DNA from: an uncultured Clostridia bacterium
GTDB lineage: Bacteria; Bacillota; Clostridia; Christensenellales; Pumilibacteraceae
Reading direction: 5' to 3'
NCBI GenBank assembly: GCA_947066105.1
Contig: CAMSYM010000020.1
Coordinates: 1-32,429, forward strand
Length of the DNA: 32,429 bases
Below, in pieces: positions 25,318 through 32,425 of this stretch; position 1 is the stretch's first letter, and the number at the start of each line of letters is the position of its first letter. The notes under the pieces were generated by a model. That model worked only from the letters and a program-made list of their open reading frames with translations, was not told the origin of the DNA and did no database searches. The position numbers and the translations under genes are program-made.

Positions 25318-26313
25318 TTATATTGGCGCATACAGCGGCAAGCCCGCCGTTTCGTCCTGTCCGAACATTATGTTCATGTTTTGCACCGCTTGACCAGCCG
25401 CGCCCTTTAACAGATTGTCTATCACAGATATTATTATCCCGCGCTTGCCGGAAAACCGCGCCGAGAACAAACAGCGGTTTGTGTGCGCGACCGCCGAGAT
25501 TTCGGGCAGTTGGTCGGTGTACGAAACGAACGGCTCGTTATTATATGCCGAACGCAAGGCGTTTAATGCCTCGTCTGCGTCCGTAACGTCGAAATATACC
25601 GTGGAAAGTATGCCGCGTTTTATGGGCAACAGGTGCGGAGTGAACAGGATATCCACGCCTAGCTTTTCGCTCATTTCGGGCGCGTGGCGGTGATTGAACA
25701 CTCCGTACGCCTTGAAGCTCTCGTCGACGGCGCAGAACGAATACGCTTCGTCGCTTTTGCGTCCGGCGCCGCTCGTTCCGCTTTTGCTGTCGGCGATGAT
25801 GTTTGCGGCAAGTCCCGCCTTGCACAGCGGGAGCATGGGCAAAAGCACGCTCGTAACGTAGCAACCGGGATTGGCGACGAGCCTTGCGTCGCGTATTTTA
25901 TCGCGGTTGACTTCGCACAGCCCGTACACCGCCAGCGCGTTGAGATCGGGTCGGGGGTGAGTAACGTTATACGTTTTTTCGTACAGCTCGATATCGTCGA
26001 AACGGTAGTCGGCGGAAAGATCGATAACGCGCACGCCCGCGTCGATAAGATCGCCTACGAGCGTTGCTCCCGCCGTTTGCGGCAACGCTACGAACACCGC
26101 GTCGCATTTTTTGAGAAGCGGATCGTTCATGTCCGAAAACACGAGCGGCGACGGCAGTGCGGGAAACACGTCGCAAACGCGTTTGCCGTAATGCGCACGG
26201 CTCGTCACTATCGAAAGCTCGGCGGCAGGGTGCGACGCTATAAGTCGCAACACCTCCGCGCCCGCATAACCGTTTGCGCCCACTATGCCTACTTTGATAT
26301 TGGGATTTTTCAT
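25318..26313 (-). CDS. argC: N-acetyl-gamma-glutamyl-phosphate reductase
   Basis: NADPH-dependent reduction of N-acetylglutamyl phosphate to the semialdehyde. It has 331 residues from the ATG at 26313. The NADP loop VGANGYAG is at 11-18, the catalytic Cys151 in NPGCYVT and the catalytic His208 in NHRHAPE. GGGAG (26322-26318) lies 4 nt upstream of this ATG. An in-frame TTG at 26328 has no such site and would include it, so it is rejected. First gene of argC-argB-argD. Confidence 0.96.
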   Translation of the reverse strand: MKNPNIKVGIVGANGYAGAEVLRLIASHPAAELSIVTSRAHYGKRVCDVFPALPSPLVFSDMNDPLLKKCDAVFVALPQTAGATLVGDLIDAGVRVIDLSADYRFDDIELYEKTYNVTHPRPDLNALAVYGLCEVNRDKIRDARLVANPGCYVTSVLLPMLPLCKAGLAANIIADSKSGTSGAGRKSDEAYSFCAVDESFKAYGVFNHRHAPEMSEKLGVDILFTPHLLPIKRGILSTVYFDVTDADEALNALRSAYNNEPFVSYTDQLPEISAVAHTNRCLFSARFSGKRGIIISVIDNLLKGAAGQAVQNMNIMFGQDETAGLPLYAPI

Positions 26314-26342
26314 AACGCTCCCGAACAAATTATTCCTTAAAG

Positions 26343-26371
26343 ATTATAATACAAATCTCAAAAAAAGGCAA
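26343..26371 (-). promoter_or_regulatory. Promoter of argCBD
   Basis: On the - strand TTGCCT (26371-26366), 17-bp spacer, TATAAT (26348-26343), about 30 nt before the argC start. Confidence 0.82.
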
Positions 26372-26440
26372 CCGAATGGGGCGCATTGTCAAGTATCGGG
26401 TTTTATGTATTTATCGGATCGTATAACCGTATAAAAATGC

Positions 26441-26469
26441 TTGACAAAGCTCTTTAAATGATGTAAAAT
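26441..26469 (+). promoter_or_regulatory. Promoter of tRNA-Leu
   Basis: TTGACA (26441-26446), 17-bp spacer, TAAAAT (26464-26469), 11 nt before the mature tRNA 5' end. AATGAT/ATCATT (26457-26462 and 2668-type half-site at 26468-26473) form a small palindrome over the -10. Confidence 0.92.
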
Positions 26470-26480
26470 CATTATGCTTT

Positions 26481-26568
26481 GCCGGTGTGGTGGAATTGGC
26501 AGACGCGCCGGACTCAAAATCCGGTGGGCTAATAACCCGTATCGGTTCGACTCCGATCACCGGCACCA
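26481..26568 (+). tRNA. tRNA-Leu, anticodon CAA
   Basis: An 88-nt class II tRNA. The acceptor stem pairs GCCGGTG (26481-26487) with CACCGGC (26558-26564), followed by discriminator A and an encoded CCA. The anticodon stem CCGGA/TCCGG encloses loop CTCAAAA, giving anticodon CAA for codon UUG. The long variable arm (GGGCTAATAACCC) and the TTCGACT T-loop fit tRNA-Leu. Confidence 0.97.
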
Positions 26569-26570
26569 AA

Positions 26571-26603
26571 AAATCCGAACTGTAATTATTGCAGTTCGGA
26601 TTT
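26571..26603 (+). terminator. Terminator after tRNA-Leu
   Basis: 12-bp perfect stem 26571-26582 / 26592-26603 (AAATCCGAACTG with CAGTTCGGATTT) with a 9-nt loop. The T-run is short and interrupted (TTTAAATTT). Confidence 0.78.
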
Positions 26604-26689
26604 AAATTTATTAAAACTGCTTATTGTATTATTTTTAAGTCTAAAATAACTCTTATTTAAAGAATTTTAAAGAAAATTAATAAAAGCAA

Positions 26690-26718
26690 TTGACAAACAG
26701 TCTTGTATGTGTTACTAT
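26690..26718 (+). promoter_or_regulatory. Promoter of the small-ORF islet
   Basis: TTGACA (26690-26695), 17-bp spacer, TACTAT (26713-26718), with TG one base before the -10. AGGAGG at 26735-26740 then serves ATG 26749. An in-frame ATG at 26707 lies inside the promoter and is rejected as a start. Confidence 0.87.
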
Positions 26719-26748
26719 GTATGTAATGAAATACAGGAGGGCTCTCAA

Positions 26749-27129
26749 ATGGAGTACAGTCAAGTCATTTTGGAAATGCTGGAACGCATAAAGGTTCTGG
26801 AAAACAAAGTCAACGCTTTGGAAGGGAAGGTTGATATCGTAAAAGCGTCGCAGCCGCAAGTGGCGGTCAGGCTGGATAAGGTCGGCATAAAATACAGGAG
26901 CTTGGCGGAGTATTTATTGGCGTCCGGCGAGAATAGGGTCATTTTGTCTTATTCGCAAATAGAAGATATATTGGGCTTTCGTTTGCCCGATACGGCGCAT
27001 AAATACAAACAGTCCTATTGGGCTAATACCGAAACTCATTCGTATGCAATGAGTTGGCTGGCGGTCGGGTATAAAGCGCGCGTCGATACCGAAAACGATG
27101 TCGTCACGTTTATTAAGAATTTGGCGTAA
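26749..27129 (+). CDS. Hypothetical protein with coiled coil and a DUF7662-like C-terminal domain
   Basis: 126 residues. Residues 1-32 form a heptad-like helix (MLERIKVLENKVNALEGKV) likely to be a coiled coil. Residues 55-120 contain ILSYSQIEDILGFRLP, then SYWANTETHSYAMSWLAVGY. This resembles from memory the small domain with the pattern ILG..LP, WWAN and AWL.AGW found in DUF7662-type hypothetical proteins. The role is unknown. No catalytic residues or membrane segments are seen. It has a strong promoter and ribosome site of its own. The region is visibly AT-richer than its neighbours and follows a tRNA gene, which suggests recent acquisition. Confidence 0.75.
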   Translation: MEYSQVILEMLERIKVLENKVNALEGKVDIVKASQPQVAVRLDKVGIKYRSLAEYLLASGENRVILSYSQIEDILGFRLPDTAHKYKQSYWANTETHSYAMSWLAVGYKARVDTENDVVTFIKNLA

Positions 27130-27143
27130 AACTAATTTTGCTG

Positions 27144-27308
27144 GTGATCGGCATTAAGATAGATTTTGATCAATTTACCGAAATTATTTGCAACAAGATA
27201 GAACGGGGCGGCGGCGAGTCGCATGCAATAATGATAAACGGCGGAGTAGTGGCTTTTTATTTGTCCGAAAACGGCGACGGCGTTATATGTTCGAATTATC
27301 GAATTTAA
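27144..27308 (+). CDS. Possible small protein of 54 residues
   Basis: Open frame from GTG 27144 (TTG 27138 also possible) to TAA 27306-27308. The product begins VIGIKIDFDQFTEIICNKIE and later has HAIMINGGVVAFYLSENGDG, a pattern of alternating helix and strand that looks protein-like. No good ribosome site is seen. It starts 14 nt after the stop of the preceding gene and its 3' end overlaps the next ORF by 22 nt, so it could be coupled to both. No family is recognised. It may also be the remains of a longer gene. Confidence 0.4.
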   Translation: MIGIKIDFDQFTEIICNKIERGGGESHAIMINGGVVAFYLSENGDGVICSNYRI

Positions 27309-27592
27309 ATTGTAAGTTTAATATACTGTATGCGATTTTGAATAAAGCGATCTCACTCGGCGGACAAATGGATCTCGGTGCCAATGCCGCACAAAACGGA
27401 ACTCGCATTGGAAGTGGCGGATTATCGGTCGATACGATCTACGGATATATTTCCACAGAGTTTTACGGAAAAAATATAGGAGATAAAACATTGCGTCGTT
27501 CTACGTGTTATGCGGCTATACTCGATTGGGCGGGCTTTGTCGCGAATCATCGCGGCGGTTACATTACCGTGAATAAAATTTTCATGGATTGA
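27287..27592 (+). CDS. Hypothetical small protein, possibly winged-helix
   Basis: 101 residues from ATG 27287. No clear ribosome site, so it is perhaps coupled to the overlapping small ORF. The frame is open further upstream to 27188, but that part is arginine-rich and looks like a shadow of the small ORF. The middle has GTRIGSGGLSVDTIYGYIS, then GDKTLRRSTCYAAILDWAGF, and it ends in NHRGGYITVNKIF. The run of short helices followed by a Gly-rich beta hairpin is reminiscent of a winged helix, but this is inference. Function unknown. Confidence 0.55.
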   Translation: MFELSNLNCKFNILYAILNKAISLGGQMDLGANAAQNGTRIGSGGLSVDTIYGYISTEFYGKNIGDKTLRRSTCYAAILDWAGFVANHRGGYITVNKIFMD

Positions 27593-27622
27593 TCGAAGCG
27601 ATTTGCGTTAACGTTTAAAATA

Positions 27623-27651
27623 TTGACAACGTCGATGTAAAGTGTTAATAT
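27623..27651 (+). promoter_or_regulatory. Promoter of the PHP gene, implying a nearly leaderless mRNA
   Basis: TTGACA (27623-27628), 17-bp spacer, TAATAT (27646-27651), with TG one base before the -10. The start codon begins only 10 nt after the -10 box, so the 5' leader should be about 0-4 nt. Confidence 0.85.
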
Positions 27652-27660
27652 CATGGTGTT

Positions 27661-28455
27661 ATGACCGACATGCACATACATACGCATTTTTCGTCGGACA
27701 GCGACGAGATATGCGAAAATTATTTGCTTGCCGCGCGCGCAAACGGCGATAAGGCGATAGGGTTTTCCGATCACTGCGACGGCGATCTGTTCGACGGCGA
27801 CGAACATGCGTTGCTCGACGTTGACGGATACTTCGCGGAACTCGACCGCGCGGCGGCATCTTTCGACGATATCCGCGTGCTTAAAGGCGTGGAGTTCGGA
27901 TATTCGCAGAGCGCCGAACGGCGTTATACGAGCATGTTGCGCGAGCATAAGTTCGATTATGCGATAATGAGCGTGCATTCGGTGCCGGGGCGCGGCGACT
28001 GCTATTATCCCGAATACTTCGATGGGCTTGACAAGCATCAAGCGTACGAGCTGTATTTAAACGCCGTATTGTCGAGCGTTACGTCGTCGGTGGATTTTCA
28101 AATTTTAGGGCATTTGGGTTATGTTGCGCGTTATGCGCCGTATACAGATAAGCGGTTGTATTACGGCGAGTTTGCGCCGCTTATAGACAGAATACTTTCG
28201 GCGGTGATCAATCGCGGCGCGGCGATAGAATTGAATACGCGCGCGAGCGGATCGGATTTCGGAATAGTGACGCCTTATGAGATCTTGGAGCGGTACATCG
28301 ATCTCGGCGGGCGGCTTTTCACGTTCGGCAGCGATTCGCACAAGACCGAGCATTACCGTAATGGCGCGGAAACGGTAAAAGGCACGCTATATCGGCTGGG
28401 TATAAAAAGCACGGTGCGGTTCGAGCGCGGGATAGCGGTCGAAGAAAGTTTGTAA
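27661..28455 (+). CDS. PHP-domain phosphoesterase, histidinol-phosphatase (HisK/HisJ) type
   Basis: Metal-dependent phosphatase of the PHP superfamily, 264 residues, the usual size for HisK-type histidinol-phosphatases. The metal ligands of the PHP fold appear in order: HIH (5-7), His38 in SDHCD, Glu78 in KGVEFGY, His106 in SVHSVPG, His151 in GHLGY, and Asp225/His227 in GSDSHKTEHY. No his genes are nearby, so the histidine role is only probable. There is no ribosome site. The ATG follows the promoter almost directly. A second ATG at 27670 (MHIHTHF) is an alternative start. Confidence 0.88.
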   Translation: MTDMHIHTHFSSDSDEICENYLLAARANGDKAIGFSDHCDGDLFDGDEHALLDVDGYFAELDRAAASFDDIRVLKGVEFGYSQSAERRYTSMLREHKFDYAIMSVHSVPGRGDCYYPEYFDGLDKHQAYELYLNAVLSSVTSSVDFQILGHLGYVARYAPYTDKRLYYGEFAPLIDRILSAVINRGAAIELNTRASGSDFGIVTPYEILERYIDLGGRLFTFGSDSHKTEHYRNGAETVKGTLYRLGIKSTVRFERGIAVEESL

Positions 28456-28473
28456 TATCTTTTCACAGTTGTT

Positions 28474-28502
28474 TTGATTTATTTTTACGTATGTGGTAAA
28501 CT
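28474..28502 (+). promoter_or_regulatory. Promoter of the cardiolipin synthase gene
   Basis: TTGATT (28474-28479), 17-bp spacer, TAAACT (28497-28502), with TG one base before the -10. The -10 lies inside a palindrome. Confidence 0.7.
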
Positions 28503-28510
28503 ACATACGT
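28487..28510. promoter_or_regulatory. 24-bp palindrome over the -10 box, operator candidate
   Basis: ACGTATGT (28487-28494) and ACATACGT (28503-28510) are perfect inverted repeats. Inside them GT and AC (28496-28497 and 28500-28501) continue the symmetry. The centre falls on the -10 of the cls promoter, the classic place for a repressor site. No second copy was noticed in the window. Confidence 0.6.
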
Positions 28511-28522
28511 GATCGCGGAAAT

Positions 28523-30061
28523 ATGCGTACGTTCAGAAAACTATTGAAATTATTATCACAAAAGGCGGCGATAACGGTAGTATCGTTCCTGTTGCAGATC
28601 TCGATAATCGTTGTCGGGATACTTTATGCCGCGTCGCAGTTTTGGTGGATATGGCTGATCTTCGAGTTTTTCAGTTTTTTGATATGCCTGTATATAGTGT
28701 CGCGCGACATCAATCCGAGTTATAAGCTGAGTTGGTGCGTGCTGATATTGCTCGCGCCTGCGTTCGGCGGATTGGTGTACTTGTTCATAGGCAGACAGCG
28801 CATGAACAGACGGACGCGCAAGCGTTTTCAAAGCGCGTCGGATATGCAACAGGTAATGCTCAATATGACCAATGCGGAACTGCTCAACACGCGTACGACG
28901 CTTAATCCCACGGGTTCGACGTGCGCGGACCTTGTGCTAAATGCGGGATCGTATCCCGTGTACGGCGGCACGCAGACTAAGTATTACTCGCTCGGCGATA
29001 AGTTTTTTCCCGATATGCTCGACGACGTGCGCAACGCGAAAAAATTTATTTTCATGGAATATTTTATAATCGAGAGCGGCGAGATATGGGATGCGTTCGA
29101 AAAAGCGCTTATCGAGCGCGCGGCGGCGGGCGTGGACGTAAAGCTGATATACGACGACGTCGGAAGCATGTTTACTTTGCCTAAAAAGGGTATCAAGCGG
29201 TTGCTCAACGGCGGAGTGGAAGTGTTGCCGTTCAATAAAATAACGCTGTCGTTCGATATGCGTTTGAACAACCGTTCTCACCGCAAGATCACCGTTATCG
29301 ACGGCGAAATAGCGTATACCGGCGGCAACAATATCGCCGACGAATACGCCAATAAGATAGTCAGGTTCGGGCACTGGAAGGATACGCACATGCGGTTCGA
29401 GGGCGGTGCGGTTTGGAGCTTTACCGCGATGTTCCTGTCGTTTTGGAGCATACTCGGCAAGCGCGAATTCGCATACGAAAACTATCTGTCGCCGACCGAC
29501 TCGCCGACGGCGGTGGGGTATGTTCAGCCGTTATCGTCGGGACCGGGGCGCGACGAGCATTTGATAGAAAGCGCGTTTATAAATCTTATATCCACCGCCA
29601 AGCGTTCGGTGTGTATAACAACGCCGTATCTTATACTCGATAACGAAATGCAGACGGCGCTCGTCAATGCCGCGACTGCCGGTATCGACGTGCAAATAAT
29701 AATACCGCATATCCCCGATAAAAAAATCGTGTACAAAACGACTAAATCGTTTATTCCGGTACTCAAAAAAGCGGGAGTGCGCGTTTTTACTTATACTCCG
29801 GGGTTTATCCACGCCAAGATGATGATAGTCGACGACGAGCGCGCGTTCATAGGCACGTGTAATATGGATTACCGTTCGTTCTATTTGCACTTCGAGGACG
29901 GCGCTATTTTATACAACGTAGATTCCATTGCGGATATGAAAGCCGATTTTATCGCGACGCGCGAAGTCAGTCACGAAATTACCGACGAGGAAATAAACGA
30001 CGTCACGATGTTCACGTATTTGGCGCGGAGCATTTTGCGCTTGCTTGCGCCTATGATGTGA
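28523..30061 (+). CDS. cls: Cardiolipin synthase (phospholipase D family)
   Basis: Condenses two phosphatidylglycerols to cardiolipin and glycerol at the membrane. It has 512 residues. Two N-terminal membrane helices (about 15-37 and 41-60) and a third hydrophobic stretch (about 70-90) precede two PLD domains. Both HKD motifs are intact: His253, Lys255 and Asp260 in SHRKITVIDG, and His430, Lys432 and Asp437 in HAKMMIVDD. Length and topology match bacterial Cls. ATG 28523 is chosen. A GTG at 28493 lies within the promoter palindrome. The ribosome site is weak (CGGAA). Expression may be controlled through the palindrome. Confidence 0.93.
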   Translation: MRTFRKLLKLLSQKAAITVVSFLLQISIIVVGILYAASQFWWIWLIFEFFSFLICLYIVSRDINPSYKLSWCVLILLAPAFGGLVYLFIGRQRMNRRTRKRFQSASDMQQVMLNMTNAELLNTRTTLNPTGSTCADLVLNAGSYPVYGGTQTKYYSLGDKFFPDMLDDVRNAKKFIFMEYFIIESGEIWDAFEKALIERAAAGVDVKLIYDDVGSMFTLPKKGIKRLLNGGVEVLPFNKITLSFDMRLNNRSHRKITVIDGEIAYTGGNNIADEYANKIVRFGHWKDTHMRFEGGAVWSFTAMFLSFWSILGKREFAYENYLSPTDSPTAVGYVQPLSSGPGRDEHLIESAFINLISTAKRSVCITTPYLILDNEMQTALVNAATAGIDVQIIIPHIPDKKIVYKTTKSFIPVLKKAGVRVFTYTPGFIHAKMMIVDDERAFIGTCNMDYRSFYLHFEDGAILYNVDSIADMKADFIATREVSHEITDEEINDVTMFTYLARSILRLLAPMM

Positions 30062-30077
30062 CGCGATCGACGCGCTG

Positions 30078-30103
30078 TCCGCAACGGAAACGCGGATATT
30101 TTT
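30078..30103 (+). terminator. Weak terminator candidate after cls
   Basis: 5-bp stem TCCGC (30078-30082) / GCGGA (30092-30096) followed by TATTTTT. Short stem, so low confidence. Confidence 0.4.
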
Positions 30104-30121
30104 AAACAGTAAAATTATGCG

Positions 30122-30146
30122 TCCGACGCCGTCGGATCGTTTTATT
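30122..30146. terminator. Second terminator-like hairpin after cls
   Basis: TCCGAC (30122-30127) / GTCGGA (30131-30136), loop GCC, then TCGTTTTATT. It lies between the convergent ends of cls and the small - strand ORF and could serve both. Confidence 0.5.
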
Positions 30147-30185
30147 ATACGTTTTACAGTGAAAATTTGATTTTTCGACCGTGTT

Positions 30186-30347
30186 TTACCAGTCTTCTTT
30201 TATATAGCGCGACGGTTGTTTTACGTCGTCGTAAAACTCGTCGTACGCATCTTTATCCGATCTGCGGCGGCGTTCGGGGAAGTCGTCTTGTTCGAAAGCG
30301 TCTTCGTCGGTATTTTCGCAAATGCGCATAAGTTCGAGATTTGTCAT
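30186..30347 (-). CDS. Small acidic protein of 53 residues, unknown function
   Basis: The frame runs from ATG (30347-30345) to TAA (30188-30186). It is rich in Asp and Glu (17 of 53 residues) with an RRRR cluster at 26-29 and ends in SRYIKEDW. No signal, membrane helix or Cys pair is seen. The case for a real gene is its promoter, whose -10 ends 7 nt before the ATG, so transcription should begin at or next to the start codon. It fills most of an otherwise empty 465-nt gap and is convergent with cls and divergent from the SipW-like gene. No family recognised. Confidence 0.6.
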   Translation of the reverse strand: MTNLELMRICENTDEDAFEQDDFPERRRRSDKDAYDEFYDDVKQPSRYIKEDW

Positions 30348-30353
30348 ATATAG

Positions 30354-30382
30354 ATTATATCAAAATCACGTGCGATGCGCAA
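30354..30382 (-). promoter_or_regulatory. Promoter of the small acidic protein gene, implying a leaderless mRNA
   Basis: On the - strand TTGCGC (30382-30377), 17-bp spacer, TATAAT (30359-30354). The ATG begins at 30347, where transcription is expected to start. Confidence 0.7.
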
Positions 30383-30437
30383 GCGAACGGCGGGAAAACG
30401 GGCGTTTAATTTTTTTGCCGTATAAAAGCGGCGAGCC

Positions 30438-30466
30438 TTGACATATACGGCAAACGGTGGTATAAT
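30438..30466 (+). promoter_or_regulatory. Strong promoter of the SipW-like gene
   Basis: TTGACA (30438-30443), 17-bp spacer ending in TGG, TATAAT (30461-30466). Full consensus with an extended -10. The leader is about 54 nt and has no obvious ribosome site close to the ATG. Confidence 0.94.
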
Positions 30467-30526
30467 ATATCGGCAGAGTAAAGACGACTCAAAAATTTTC
30501 AGGTTGGATGATTTCTTTTTAAGCGT

Positions 30527-32314
30527 ATGTCGGGAGAATTGGACAAAAGCATAGCGAAAGCCGCGGCGGCGACAGTCAAGAAGAAAAAGCAACGTCGCGT
30601 CGGCAGGATAGCGGGCTTTGCGTTTGCGGCGGTAATGCTCGCGGTCATACTTTTATTGACGATAAATTCGATCATCGCCGCATCCGATCCCGAATATTAT
30701 ATGACGTTCGGCAACTATCGGTTGTTTCCCGTCGTCACGGATTCGATGTCGCCGGAGATACCGTCGGGCAGTTTGATCGCAACGGAGCGACCTAACGGAC
30801 CGGAAACGATCTTGCCCGAAACGATAGTCGTGTGTCGAAACAGGGTGGGCGATACATTTTTCGAATATACCGTTTGCCGTACGGTATCGGTCAACGTCGA
30901 CGAGAACGGCAGGCGAACATACGAATTGCGCGCCGACGGTTCCGACGGCGGGTCGATAGTGTGTACATACGACGATATCGTGGGGATATACCGCGGCGCC
31001 AAGGCGGGCGGCTGGGGCGCGTTCTTCGCGTTTTTCCGTTCGGCGGTAGGTTTGACGCTTTTGATATTGTCTGTCGTAACGATAGTTGCGGTTTGCGCGC
31101 TCGTGTGGTATATCGAGCGGGCGACGGCGCGGCGCAAGCTCAAAACCGCGGCGTTAAAAAAGAGCGCGGAAGCGTTGTCGGGCATCAGTTTGCGCTACGA
31201 CAACATACACGGCGTTACCGCCGTAATGGACGTATTGGATCTCGTGACCGAAGAACCCAAGACCGCCAAGGAGAGCCGAGCCGTCGACGAGCGGCTGAAC
31301 GCTTTTATAAAAGCGGATAATATCGAGCTGCCGCAAACGCCCGAAACGGTCGCGTTGCTGGACTCGTTGCCCGCGCCCGATACTCCCGGCTCGCTCGCGG
31401 CGGCGCTTGCGGCGGGCGCGACGTTGCGTCAGGCGGAGGACGGACAAACGCTGGTATTGACTACTATTTCGGGCGGGAAGAACATCATGCTCACGCCGGT
31501 GCAGACGGCGGACGGTATAATACTTTGTCAACAGGGCGCGCGAATCAAATCGGACATCGCGCCCAATCTCGAAGACATAGGCATTTCGAGCATGCCTGCA
31601 TCGCCCGAATTTTTCGAAGGCTTGCCGCTCGAAAAAAACGTTATTTATCCGGAGCTGCCGCAACCCGCGCGGACGTTCGGACCGGACATGTTGCGCGGCG
31701 GCGCTTCCGACGGCGAGCGGTACGATTATGCGGATACTGGCAGGCTTTCCATGCCCGTGCCGACGGGGACAGCCGAGCATGCGGCTATCGACGGCGCAAT
31801 GCCCGCGCGCGGTTTGCTCGAAAGCGCGAAAAACGCTTCGCCCGACGCGCCGAAAAGCGTCGTGCAGTCGCGTCCCGCCGCAGTATCGACGGGAGTCGTT
31901 GCGCCCGCTCGTCAAACCGAACGGGCTGACGCCGCGCATATACTGTTCGCGCGTTACCGCGAGCTGTCTGCGCGCAACGAAATTAGGCAGACAAAACAGC
32001 TCGGCGCGCTGTTGAAAAGCGCGACGCCTTTGACCGACGACGAGCGCAAAAAGATAGACGAATACAAAGCCGCGCACAAAGCTTCGTCGCGTAAAGCCAA
32101 GACCGACGCGGAGCGGGCGGCGGCGCGCGACAGGGCGGAATACGACCGAGCGTGCAAGCAGGTCGCCGAAAGTTCCGTTCTCGCCGCATTGACCGAAGAA
32201 GAGCGCGAGCTGTTTGCGACGGAACAAAAGCTGGATAAAACGCGCGGTTCGACGGTGCGCAAGCTAATGCGTATAGCCGCCGATCGCGAGATATTGAAAA
32301 AAATCGGGGAGTAA
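30527..32314 (+). CDS. SipW-like signal peptidase homologue with Cys at the catalytic His position and a long C-terminal region
   Basis: 595 residues. A Lys/Arg-rich start and membrane helix (28-50) lead into an S26B signal peptidase core. VVTDSMSPEIPSGSLI (69-84) carries the catalytic-type Ser73. The next family block, usually HRI/V after an aromatic strand, reads YTVCRTVSV, putting Cys117 where SipW-type enzymes have the catalytic His. A second membrane helix (about 173-196) follows. Residues 200-595 have no recognised domain: a helical part (200-265), a mixed region (270-380) with GQTLVLTTISGGKNIMLTP, a Pro/Ala/Gly-rich linker (380-465), and a charged, probably coiled-coil end (470-595). 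It may be an inactive relative, or an altered peptidase. Function not assigned. Confidence 0.78.
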   Translation: MSGELDKSIAKAAAATVKKKKQRRVGRIAGFAFAAVMLAVILLLTINSIIAASDPEYYMTFGNYRLFPVVTDSMSPEIPSGSLIATERPNGPETILPETIVVCRNRVGDTFFEYTVCRTVSVNVDENGRRTYELRADGSDGGSIVCTYDDIVGIYRGAKAGGWGAFFAFFRSAVGLTLLILSVVTIVAVCALVWYIERATARRKLKTAALKKSAEALSGISLRYDNIHGVTAVMDVLDLVTEEPKTAKESRAVDERLNAFIKADNIELPQTPETVALLDSLPAPDTPGSLAAALAAGATLRQAEDGQTLVLTTISGGKNIMLTPVQTADGIILCQQGARIKSDIAPNLEDIGISSMPASPEFFEGLPLEKNVIYPELPQPARTFGPDMLRGGASDGERYDYADTGRLSMPVPTGTAEHAAIDGAMPARGLLESAKNASPDAPKSVVQSRPAAVSTGVVAPARQTERADAAHILFARYRELSARNEIRQTKQLGALLKSATPLTDDERKKIDEYKAAHKASSRKAKTDAERAAARDRAEYDRACKQVAESSVLAALTEEERELFATEQKLDKTRGSTVRKLMRIAADREILKKIGE

Positions 32315-32391
32315 ACAGGGGAATGCCAAAGCGCAATTCTAATAGGGATTAAAAAACTAAATTTTTAAGAGTTGCACTTTCAAGCGAGGAC

Positions 32392-32425
32392 AAAAGCTCT
32401 CGAACGATATGTTCGAGAGCTTTTT
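32392..32425 (+). terminator. Intrinsic terminator after the SipW-like gene
   Basis: Perfect 14-bp stem 32392-32405 / 32411-32424 (AAAAGCTCTCGAAC with GTTCGAGAGCTTTT), loop GATAT, T-run 32421-32425. The 77 nt between the gene and this hairpin hold nothing I can identify. Confidence 0.95.
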
